A stretch of 23,310 nucleotides of DNA from Scenedesmus sp. ARA3 (lineage: Eukaryota > Chlorophyta > Chlorophyceae > Sphaeropleales > Scenedesmaceae), in NCBI GenBank assembly GCA_004335835.1, contig RWJK01000544.1, positions 1-23,310 on the forward strand. The letters are read 5' to 3'. A model generated the notes under the pieces. The model saw only the letters and a program-made list of their open reading frames with translations, had not been told where the DNA came from and did no database searches. Positions 9,801-19,361 of the stretch are shown here, in pieces. Position 1 is the stretch's first letter. Every line of letters starts with the position of its first letter. Made by a program: the position numbers and the translations under genes.

Positions 9801-12104
9801 ACAGCACATTCTGAACCCTCAATCCTCAAAACCGAGCTGATTGTAACCTAAAGCCTGTGTGCCCACCTGTGTTGGCCCAGGATGCCACGTAGGACGCCTT
9901 GAGGCCTCCCTGGGCGGTGTAGGCCATCACTCCCACAGGCAGAAGGAACGCGGCGGCGTAAATGTTCATGCCTGCAGCAGCAGCAGCAGCAGCAGCAGTG
10001 ATCAGCAGTGATCAGCAGCGGCTTTTTACAGCAGAGTTCACCTGTAGATCTTGCCCCCGGATAAACTCCTCTGCGCAGGCCTATTCAAACAAGCTGGTCA
10101 AGGCCGACTGCTTGACCATGTTTGACTGCAAACAAGTTTGACCAAGTTTGACCAAGTTTGACCGCCCACCTGTCAGGCCGTTGACCACAGCAGCACCACC
10201 CAGGATGAGCATGGACGTGACGATGATGTTGGTCAGCAGGCAGAACACCAGGAACGTCAGGTGGGCCACGGTACCCCAGCGCGCCTGCAGCAGCAGCAGC
10301 AGCAGCAGCAACAGGAGCACAGACAATGGTTGGACACAGGAGGTTGCCAATGGAGGGACTGGCAGAAAGCTGTTCTTAGGTACAGATTCTTGCGCCTTGC
10401 CCTGCTGTCATCAGGAGTGTGTGCGGCGGCAGAGCCGCAGTGATCAATCACCCGCACAACTTCGGAGCCATGATGGCAAATAACAGTGCAAATGGCACAA
10501 AAAAACAATCACCTGCACAATGTCCAGCACTGTGTGGCAGGTGGGCGCCTTGCGCTTCATCTCAACAGCCATGATGGCAAATAACAATGCAGATAACACA
10601 GAAATAACACTCACCCGCACAACCTCCAGCACTGTGTGGCAGGTGGGCGCCTTGCGCTTGATCTCAACGGCCATGATGGCGAACAGCAGCACCTGAATGG
10701 TTGCGCCTGCAGCAGCAGCAGCAGCAGCAGCAGCGCCACATGCATCAGATCGGTGGCACATGCTGTCAAGGCGTGCAGATATGAAACTCAGCCATTGGCA
10801 GCATGATCCCTCCTCAACACCTGCACTCCTTGTTGGGTTACAGCGTGACATGACGCGAATATTTACTTTCGAAGTTCAAAATGTTACAGTTTTCCCTTTT
10901 TAATAATCTGTTTAGTTTCCTTACCTGCGGCATACCAGAAGGGCCCTGACACGCCATACTTGTAGGCCACATTTGACGACTGGAGCAGCGTGGCTGCCCA
11001 CGTCCACTTGCCTGGCAGCAGCAGCAGCAGCAGCAGCAGCGGATTATGCAGTCAGCGCTAGGATGTTGAGCAGACTGCCAGCAGAGCTTGCAGGCACGCG
11101 AATGACGAAGTGTGCATATTGTAACAGTTATTTATAAAGCCGCTGACAGCACTGACAATGCGAAGCAGCGAGCCAGCATGGATTGCACACCTGGCCCTCT
11201 GCGGGAACCACACAACTTTTGGCAAGAGGCCGCCAATATTGTATCGGCCGCACACCAACAAAATTGCAAGCAGTGAGCCCAGCCGCAAACTGCACAACAA
11301 GCAACAGCAGTGGAATTGCTGCATACACGCAGACAGTGCATTGTACTCACTGACAATGTCGCAGGCAGTCAGGCCGGCCTTCACTGCGCGTCCAGCAGTG
11401 GTGAACGCCTCAGATCCGCCGGCTTGGGAGCTGACGCGGGAATCCAGCCACAGGGCGACGGATGTGAAGGCGGTGAACACTACAGCAGCAGCAGCAGCAG
11501 CAGCGGGTCAGTAGGAGTGGCAAAGGGGGGATGCAGAGAGGGTGCTGGTGAGGCAGCAGCACCAGAGCAATGCTGGGTGCAAGCAAACTGTCCTGAGTTG
11601 TGCAGTGGGATGGGTGCACCCTTGGCAGAGAGACGGGAGAGACAAGGGAAATGGTAGAGGCAGCACGACATGGGATGAATTTGAGGGAGGGGCATGAAGG
11701 GACAGCACAGCACAGCACAGCACTGCCCACTGCCCAGCTGGCAACACCAGTCACCCGCAGATGCACGACGAGATCCGGCCATGGGTACAATCACATCGCG
11801 TGCAATGTACAATTGAGCTGTGTTTCAAGCAGACTCCGCGTGCGCGGACAGCTGGACGAGTGAAGATAAGCTCACTACGCGCCACCACCAACGCCTGTGG
11901 TGCTGCGGGGCTCTATCCTCACTGAAGCACCTTGCTCGCTGCTCTGCTGCTGTTCTTACCTGCTCCGAATGCCACAACGATGACCCATCCGATGACTTGG
12001 GGCAGGACTGTGGTGTCCCCAAAGTAGTCGCACTGGCCTGGGTAGAAATTGCCGGCGCTGCCTTGGAAGTTGAGCAGATCTTTCCATCCGTAGCACTCCG
12101 CCAT
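4860..12104 (-). CDS. DUR3: DUR3 urea-proton/sodium symporter (SSS family), 16 exons
   Basis: A plasma-membrane high-affinity urea importer of the sodium:solute symporter family. Exons (minus strand): 12104-11960, 11479-11351, 11011-10925, 10706-10615, 10284-10170, 9971-9867, 9474-9377, 8851-8759, 8428-8264, 7245-7170, 6828-6726, 6541-6403, 6132-5992, 5755-5698, 5492-5359 and 5168-4860. They total 1989 bases, or 662 aa plus TGA; DUR3 is usually about 650-700 aa. All 15 introns are GT-AG and all phases join. Recognised family landmarks include [13 protein letters not shown] near the start, [100 protein letters not shown] and the C-terminal [14 protein letters not shown]. The start is MAECYGW at 12104; an in-frame Met 12 codons upstream (12140) is possible but less family-like. 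The product should have about 14-15 membrane helices. Exon-edge copies occupy many introns. Confidence 0.95.
5992..6255 (-). repeat. DUR3 exon 13 and an upstream copy of its 5' half
   Basis: The true exon starts at 6132 after TTCGCAG and reads [21 protein letters not shown] copy at about 6245-6178 reads [19 protein letters not shown], but its acceptor has decayed from CGCAG to CGCAA. Past the matching region the copy diverges. This is the 5'-edge, upstream-copy class. Confidence 0.85.
6287..6328 (-). repeat. Downstream copy of DUR3 exon 12's 3' edge
   Basis: The segment reads [11 protein letters not shown] against [12 protein letters not shown] at the end of the true exon (6403). The GTGAGT donor has been replaced by sequence running into a CAG/CTG repeat at 6259-6286. 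Confidence 0.8.
7046..7091 (-). repeat. Downstream copy of DUR3 exon 10's 3' edge
   Basis: The copy reads [13 protein letters not shown] and keeps a donor-like GTACAG. The true exon 10 (7245-7170) ends [14 protein letters not shown] and uses GTGAGG. Confidence 0.8.
7664..8152 (-). repeat. Three downstream copies of DUR3 exon 9's 3' half
   Basis: True exon 9 is 8428-8264. Its 3' part, [20 protein letters not shown] followed by LAARAM|GTGAG, recurs at about 8152-8068, 7962-7861 and 7770-7664. The nearest copy carries a TGG to TGA change (plus TCA 8128-8130). The middle copy is open with LSWFAV and a GTGGGT donor. The farthest is open with GTGAGT. The two nearer copies share the flank GGCTCTGTCCAACAGGTGAA on the plus strand, showing that they duplicated together with intron sequence. 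Confidence 0.9.
8473..8544 (-). repeat. Upstream copy of DUR3 exon 9's 5' edge
   Basis: The copy begins after TGCAG and reads [20 protein letters not shown] followed by AKPS, then diverges. The true exon at 8428 has QSYWQG. A CTG run on the transcript strand lies just upstream (8571-8594). Confidence 0.88.
9227..9321 (-). repeat. Downstream copy of DUR3 exon 7's 3' half, with stop, joined to a GT microsatellite
   Basis: The copy (9321-9255) reads [25 protein letters not shown]: a TAC to TAA change (plus TTA 9309-9311) breaks it. Its donor CAG|GTGTGT continues directly into a (GT)n run on the transcript strand, seen as (CA)n at 9227-9254 on plus. True exon 7 is 9474-9377 with donor GTGTGTTATG. 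Confidence 0.9.
9541..9595 (-). repeat. Upstream copy of DUR3 exon 7's 5' half
   Basis: After CTGCAG the copy reads [16 protein letters not shown], identical to the true exon over this stretch, then diverges. It is preceded on the transcript strand by a CTG run (plus 9600-9624). Exon 7 is therefore bracketed by partial copies on both sides. Confidence 0.9.
10130..10164 (+). repeat. GACCAAGTTT tandem repeat in a DUR3 intron
   Basis: Three consecutive 10-base units lie just inside the intron that follows exon 5, ending six bases from its donor site. Confidence 0.7.
10445..10597 (-). repeat. Two downstream copies of DUR3 exon 4's 3' edge
   Basis: Copy 1 (10597-10511) reads [20 protein letters not shown] then LDIVQ and has a GTGATT donor. 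Copy 2 (10492-10445) has lost the middle, fusing CCATCATGGCT to GTTGTGCGGGTGAT. True exon 4 is 10706-10615 and ends LEVVR|GTGAGTG. Confidence 0.9.
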
Positions 12105-13424
12105 TGCTGCTGCAGCTCTGACGAGCTGAAATCTGCGCACGTGGGGATGCGAGGTACAGAAAGGAGCAGCACGTGGCTACTGTTCAAAGTGGGGATGGAG
12201 AGGCCGGAGTAAAGCGGCCTGGAATAAATGAACGAAGTCAGGAAATGGTTTCCGATGGAGAGATGAGGCGTGAACGGGGCTAGAAGTCGACTTGGCGATC
12301 ATCACGTGAAAGGGTCACCCAAAATAACACACCCTACCATCGCCCGATTCTCCCTGCTGAATGCATCGTTTCAAAAAAAGCCAGCTTTGAAGAGTTTCTC
12401 AATGGTTTAAGAAATGATTTGATTGTTTTTTTGGCGGTGGAAAATGCAGGATTGTGGGGTTACGTACTCCAGGGCTTGCCCCATGTCAATTACGTGTTGG
12501 TAATGGTAGCACCACATGGGCTGGCCTTGCCTAAATTACTGCCATACCGTCAAACGTTGTGTTGTATGTCTTTGTGCTGCGGGTCACCCATTGCTAAGTG
12601 CTGCACCCGTTTACCAAAACATGCCAAGTCTGGTCGAACGCGGTAATCGTGCTTGACTTTGCGTTTTATTTCTGATCGAGATTTGCGATGGTGGGGTTTT
12701 CATTAATCTCGCGGTGGCTGCAACGTAGTGGTGCCTACGCCTTGTCAGCGCTTTTTTGCAGTACTGCAACTAGTTGCAGCGTGCTGCTGTGAGCAATCCA
12801 GCCCCTGGCGACTTGCACGGCCCGTGAAATTGCAATAATCGCAATACTGGTCGTTTTTGTTGCATCAGGTGAGGCATTCAAGTGGTGATCAACTTCAAAT
12901 TTGGCTAAAATTAGTCAAACCCTACTAGGGTTCTCTTGGCAACCAACAGCAACAGAACTGTGCTGCCAAGTACAAAGCTCCACCAAGGTCAATGTGCGTG
13001 TTGCAGCGTTGAAAGACTATGGCAAAACAGCATGCACAAAACACATCATTATGACTACTTTCGACGCACTTTCCGATAGAATGTACTCAGGATACTGCCA
13101 TGCTTACATGCTATATGCAAACCCGTTGTGAACATCACACGGTTTGTGTGTTGCACGGCGGCAACACAGCCACTAGCGCAAAGGTTACACATGATGTAAA
13201 ATGACAGTGAAAGTTACACATGTTCTTTGCAGTCCAGCAGCCGTACAGTATTGTCAGTTTGTGTGAAGCCGTGCATGCTACAGCAGCAGCAGCCTCAACA
13301 CAGCTCAACGTAATTGTTTCATCCGAGTAGGATACAGCCTTTCAGCGCCAGAGCCAGCTTCAGCCCTGCTTACATGTTGTCAATTGGAAATTGCCCTTTA
13401 CAGCTGGTGCACCCAGGCCTGGTA

Positions 13425-13640
13425 TGTACAGTAGCCACCGCAGTGCTGCAATTGGACCTCCATGCACACAATGCCTTGCCAGCCACAGCAGCAGCAACCA
13501 CACACAACACAGCTGTAATGCCAACACAGCCTCAACCACAACCTACAACGCTGCCATGCATTACCAGCGTCCTTCGGGATCATGGCCTTGTCTACATTGA
13601 TCCTGTCACAACCTACAGCGCTGCCGCAACAATGCACGGA
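13425..13640 (-). repeat. Dispersed repeat, copy 2 (inverted relative to 1208-1535)
   Basis: Read on the minus strand, block B (GGCAGCGCTGTAGGTTGTGA, AAGGACGCTGGTAATGCATG, GGTTGAGGCTGTGTTGG) is followed by block A (GGCATTGTGTGCATGGAGGT, TTGCAGCACTGCGG). It lies downstream of the MLN51 stop in the same transcript orientation in which copy 1 lies downstream of the TPR gene. Confidence 0.75.
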
Positions 13641-13764
13641 TCAAAGATCACACAACTCATGTAGCCTCTCTGTATTCAACACCTCACTGCACAGAATGCA
13701 CGGCTGGTGGCTTCACATATTGCTTAGGCTTGATTAATGATACGATGGAAAAGCAGCGCAGACA

Positions 13765-14610
13765 CAGCACGGCACAGCGCTGTGCCTGCACAGGCAGAGT
13801 AGCGCCGCCCGCAAACCCTACAAACCCTGGTCACATAGCACAGGCACATGGCACCTTGCGCACAACTTGCATCCAACACAAAAAAAAGGTGTGCAAGCAG
13901 AGAATCCCCACGCAACACGCTCCATGCTGCTGCTGCAGCCACAACACAGAACCGCGCTGTGCCTGCACTGGCAGAGTAACGCCGCCCGGCAACCCTACAA
14001 ACCCTGGTTTCAAAGCACAGGCAGACGGCACCTAGCGCACAACTTGCATCCAACACAAAAAGGTGTGCAAGCAGAGAGTCCCCATGCAACACGCTCCATG
14101 CTGCTGCTGCAGCCACAGCACAGCACAGCGCAGTGCCTGCACTGGCAGAGTAGCGCTGCTTGCTACCCCACAAACGGCTTGCACAGCCCACTGGAAACCT
14201 AACTCGCAGATTTCATCAGCCAGCTGACAGAACAGACAATCCCGCATGCAACCACAATCCCTGCGTGCGACAACAATCCCTGCATGCAACCACAACCCCT
14301 GCTGCTGCTGACCACAGTGCTACACTATCAAAAGCAGAGTGCGGCACCAACAATGGCAGAGTGGCGCTGCCCGTCGCGTCCCACACCACAGAAGCCACTG
14401 CTGCTGACAGCAGTGCTGCACCAGCAATGGCAGAGGAGCGCTGCCCGCCACGTCACACATCACAAAAACAACATGCACCTAGCGCACAGCTGGCACCCCA
14501 CAAACAGGCGTGCAAGCAGAAAACCCCCTGCATGCAACACGCCCCCTGCTGCTGCTGCAGAATGTTATCACAGTGCAGTGCCTGCGATGGCAGAGTACCA
14601 CCGCCCGCCA
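13765..14610 (-). repeat. Array of at least six copies of the MLN51 terminal segment
   Basis: On the minus strand each copy carries GGCGGCGCTACTCTGCCA-type sequence followed by GCAGGCACAGC, as at the MLN51 end (14700-14665). Plus-strand TGGCAGAG or AGGCAGAG landmarks lie near 13790, 13967, 14142, 14354, 14428 and 14588. The three left-hand units are spaced about 176 bases apart, share AACCCTACAAACCCTGG and CACAACTTGCATCCAACACA, and include a CTG triplet cluster. The right-hand units are more diverged. Confidence 0.85.
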
Positions 14611-14664
14611 GCCCGCCTCCACATCTTTTCAAGCTGCTGCTGCTGCTGCTGCTGCAGTATTGTA

Positions 14665-14969
14665 TCACAGAGCTGTGCCTGCGATAGCAGAGTAGCGCCG
14701 CCCGCCACCCCTGCCGCCGCCAGGCCCGCCCCTTCCACCACCCGCAGCATCAGCATAGCTGACAGCCGCCGGCGGCGCATACTGCTGCTGCTGCTGCTGC
14801 TGCTGGGGCGGCGGCTGGTAGCCGCCGTAAGAAGGCGCAGCCGCCGGCGGCTGCGCATACTGCTGCTGCTGCTGCTGGGGTGGCGGCTGAGGGCCGCCTG
14901 ACATGGCAGCTGCATTGTTTCCTGCCGGCAGGCGGCGGGCTTCGAAGCCAGGAGGGGGTGCATCGTCAT

Positions 14970-15003
<34 letters not shown>

Positions 15004-18000
15004 GGGTGCGGCGTCGTACTGCTGCTGCTGCTGCTGTGGCGGCGGCTGCTGGTAGCCGGCAGCAGCAGGGTACGGCTGCTGCTGCTGCTGCTGTGGCGGC
15101 GGCTGCGCGTACTGACCCTGCTGCTGCTGCTGCTGGGGTGGGGTTTGCCCGGCTGCTGCTGCTGCTGCCGCCTGCTGCTGCTGGGTGTACTGCTGGGTGT
15201 AGTGCTGAACCATCATAGCCATGTACTGCTGCATGTCATAAGGGTTCATCATGTAGGGGTTAGGAGGCATGCCGGGTTGCTGCGGCAGCGGCGGCGCAGC
15301 AGCAGCAGCAGCCGGCGCGGCGCTGCTGCTGCTGCCAGCCGCCGGCGGCTGCTCTGACGGCTGCTGCGGAGGGGCTTGACCAGAGACGACAGCGGCGGCT
15401 GCTGCCGCCTGTGCTGCAACAGCAGCAGCCATCCATGTAGCGGGGTCGGCCCCTGGGGGTGGCACAAATGCAGCTGGCGGTGCTGCTGCTGCTGCTGCTG
15501 CATTTGGCTGCTGCTGCTGCTGGGGTGGTGGCTGAGCATACACACTGCTGGGAGGGGCCGCGGCAGCAGCAGCAGCAGCAGCAGCAGGAGGAGGCGCAGC
15601 GCTGCCATAACCCTGCTGCTGCTGCTGCTGCTGGGGTGGTGGAGGGTTGTAGTAGTTGCTGCTGCTGCTGCTGCCGGCAGCATAGCCCCTTCCTGGCTCA
15701 TATGTAGGCGCATCTGCCTTCAAGCGAGTGCCGCTGCTGCTGCCACTTGCGCCATAACCCTGCTGCTGCTGCTGCTGGCCAGGCTGCTGCTGCCGCTGCT
15801 GCTGCTTGTAAGATGCAGCAGCAGGTGCAGCGCTTCCGCTGCTGGCAGCACTGCGTCCTACAGCAGCAGCAGCAGCAGCAGTACCGGACGACTGCTGCTG
15901 CTGCTGCTGCGCGGTACCGGAGGGCCTCATTGTGGTACGAACAGCTGTGATGGTACCGTCACCTCGTTGCACCGGAATCCACACCTCTCGGCCTTGCTCG
16001 TCATATGTCTTCTCATGATCTGGCAAGTGCTGCTGCTGCTGCCGCTGCTGCTGCTGAGGCTTGCTGTAGCCGTCGCCGTCATACCTGTTATAACCAGTGT
16101 TACTGCTGCTGTTATAACTGTCATAACTGTCCCTGCCCCGGCCTCGGCCACGGCCGGCGTCGCCCCTGCCGCCGTAACCGCCACCATAACCACCCTGCTG
16201 CTGCTGCTGCTCATAGCTGCTGTACCCTGAACCGCCTGCGCCCCGGCCAGCAGCAGCCGGTGGCGCATTATAACCGTCATATGACGCACCCCGGCCGCCG
16301 CCCCTGCCGTCACCCCTGCCCCTGCCCCTGCTGCTGCTGCTGCCGCCGCGCTGGAATTCATCCCGCTGCTGCTGCCAGTTGTTGCCTGCATTGAAATTGC
16401 CGCCCCCGCTGCCTCGGTAACCATTTCCAATGCCAGTGCCTTCCCAGCCATCTGCATTGTTGTACTGAGGAGCATACGGCTTGCTGCTGCTGCTGCTGCT
16501 GCCACGACCACGTGCATTTGCAGCAGCAGCAGCAGGCTCATATCCGGGACGATGTTCCTCGGTCCATCCATGTCCAATGTCAGACGCCGCAGGAGCAGCA
16601 GCAGCAGCAGCAGCACTGGCACCCCTGCCCCTGCCCCTACCGCTGCTGCTGCTGCTGCCAACAGCCCGATCTGCACTGGCACTGCGATGATCTGCCCCCC
16701 TGCCTCTGCCAGCACCCCTGCCAGCAGCAGCAGCAGCAGAACCTCTACCTGCTGCTGCTGCTGGTGGTGGGTATTCATCACCAGCGCTGTAGTGCCTGCT
16801 GCTTCCAACACCACGCCCACCACCGTACTGCCTGCTGTTACCGCCATTGTACTGCTGCTGCTGCTGCTGCTGCTGATCGTACGAGTTGTACTGCTCTGTA
16901 CTGCCGCCGTAGCCGCCGCTGCTGCTGCCGCCGCGGCCCCTGCCCCTGCCGCGGCCCCGGCCGTCCCGCTGCTCCGGAATAATGAGTGGTGCCTGTTGAC
17001 AGAGCAGAGGCGAAGGAGACACAGCAGAGTGTCAGTTGCTAGACCAGTGCTGATGTGTAGTATTGGCGGGACAGGACTGCCCCTGCCCCTGCCTTCTCTC
17101 TGCTCTGGGATGATCAGGGGCGCCTGTTTGAAAACAACAGCACATCATAGCAGCATAGCGCAAGACAGGGGCAAGCAGGAGGCACAGCATAGTGCCAGTT
17201 GCTGGTTCAGCAATGAAGCACTGTTGATTCAGTTCCAATGTCTAGTACGGGCAGCATATGGCGGCACCTGCCCCTGCCCCTGCCTCGGCCCCGGCCATCC
17301 CGCTGCTCCGGAATAATGAGTGGTGCCTGTTGAAAGAGCAGAGAAGAAGACATATAAATAGTGCCAGTTGCTGGTTCAGTGCTGACGTGTAGTATGGGCA
17401 GCACCGGAATGATGAGGGGTGCCTGTAGAGGACCCATCCATGGGTGTGTGGTGTAGATGTGCAATGACAGCGAAAAGCAGCAGACAGGGGAGTACAGTGT
17501 CAGAGCATCGACAAATCAGCACTGACAGCAAGCATCAGCTTCTAGGCGGCATGCAGCACAGGCACAACCCACACCCGCATCCCCAGGAAGCATTCCCTGC
17601 CGACAGCAGTTGTAACAATGTAATAACAAAGTAACACCAAAAACCAAAAAAACACGCAACGTAACAAGCGCATCACTGGATCCGCCCCCCGCTCCTCTCG
17701 CCTGTTCAACTCATCCCACATGCCGTGCTTCCAGCAGTCCCCATAACACAAACCACATACATCGCTTTGACACAAATTGACACAAAAACCGACACAGTAA
17801 CACAAAAATAACAAGCGCACCTCCGGATCCGCTCCCCGCTCCTCCCGCCTCTTCAGTTCATCCCACATGTCGTGCTTCCAGCGCCCGCCACCGGCAACAG
17901 CAGCAGCATGCTGGGATTCCGCGTCAGCAGCAGCAGCGCCGCCACGGCCGCCGCCCCTGCCACCTCCAAAGACGCCAGGCCTGCGGCAGCATAGCAAGGA

Positions 18001-18266
18001 CGGACACATACGGAGCCAATTCAGTCGTACACAGTCATGACAGAGTGCCGCCGCCCCTTCCGCCTGCAAAGACGCCCCGCCTGCGGAATACAAGAGAAAG
18101 ACACACAGGCAGTGTAAGCAAATGTGAAGGTTAGGCTCGGCGCTCCTACATGCGGGATAGTAAGGCGCAGGGGGCCATTGAAGTGCGTTTGTGAACCACA
18201 GAGGCACCGTAACAGCAGCCGCAGCAGCCGCAGCTGCAGCAGCAGCAGCGGCCGCAGCAGCACCAG

Positions 18267-18312
<46 letters not shown>

Positions 18313-19318
18313 GCAACAGCTCGCAACGCCCGCTGGTAGGCACCTCATACGGCTCGAGCTTGGCAACCATCCGCAAGACAAATAATCAGCGCTCTACAAA
18401 GCACCAAGACACTGATCAGCACCTCAAACGGCTCTAAAGCCTATGCTTATCTAAATTATCTACAATAGTGACATGGAAACTCAGTGAAGTGGAAAGGTAA
18501 CAACACGACAGAAGGCGCCCACCTGCCGCGCGGCACCACTCGTGGGCACCTTGTACGGCTCCAGCAGTCGCAGCCATCTCATCACACACCACACAACACC
18601 ACACAACTCCAAAGCAACTGGAAACAACCTTCAACAAACTGATCAAATGTCCAATGAGCGAGAATGAATGATGATCAACAGCATATGTAGAAGGTCCATA
18701 CATGGCACCCACCTGCCGCCAGGTGCAGCCGCTGCCACCGCTCCCTCTTCCTCATTTCCACGGTCATCATGCGCATAAAAGCGGCCGCTGGTCGGCACCT
18801 CATACGGCTCCAGCGGCCGCCGCTGCTGCCGCTGCTGCTGCCGCTGCTGCGCCGCCAGCTCCTCCTTTGACAAAATGACGTCGTCTGCGTTGTCACTTCC
18901 GTCAATTTCCGCGCCGTTACTGCCATCCCCAGCAGCAGCACCAGCCGGCACCTCGCCTTCCTCCAGCTGCTGCTGCTGCTGCCGGCCCCGGCCACCCTGC
19001 TGCTTGCCTTTGCCTCTGCCTCTGCCCCTGCCTGCTGCTGCATCCTCTGTGCCGGCAGCAGCAGCTGCAGCAGCAGCGGCGCCACGACCGGCCCTGCCTC
19101 CCCTCTCACCCCGATCCCTACCCCGCCCCCTGCCCCTGCCAGCTGCTGCTGCTGTTGCCCGCTCCTCTGTGTCACTCTCTGACTCGGTTGTCAGATCCAG
19201 GGAGGTGTTGTCACTAACATCGTTAGTAACAGATGACGCCTCGTCACCTTCCTCAACCGCATCCTCATCAATGTCACGCCTGGCGGCTGGCAGGATCGCC
19301 AGATCAAGCTCGGCCTCA

Positions 19319-19361
<43 letters not shown>

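Larger units (their letters stand above)
12105..14664. other. Spacer with the DUR3 upstream region and MLN51 downstream region
   Basis: The 2.5 kb between the DUR3 start and the MLN51 stop should hold the DUR3 promoter and 5' UTR (near 12105-12700) and the MLN51 3' UTR. I see no convincing TATA box or named regulatory motif. Base composition at about 12360-12450 is more AT-rich. A 76-residue open frame at 12901-13131 resembles nothing I recognise. The right part holds a dispersed repeat and a tandem array. Minus-strand TGTAA candidates for MLN51 are at plus 13398-13402 and 13370-13374. Confidence 0.5.

Noticed and set aside
12901..13131. 76-codon plus-strand open frame in the DUR3 upstream spacer
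   Set aside because: Not recognised, no neighbouring exon or splice context, and a length expected by chance.
15376..16230. Long plus-strand open frame (284 codons) opposite MLN51
   Set aside because: It is Leu/Ala/Cys/Ser repeat translation of the CAG-rich coding strand. The minus frame carries the recognisable protein and joins the splice phases.
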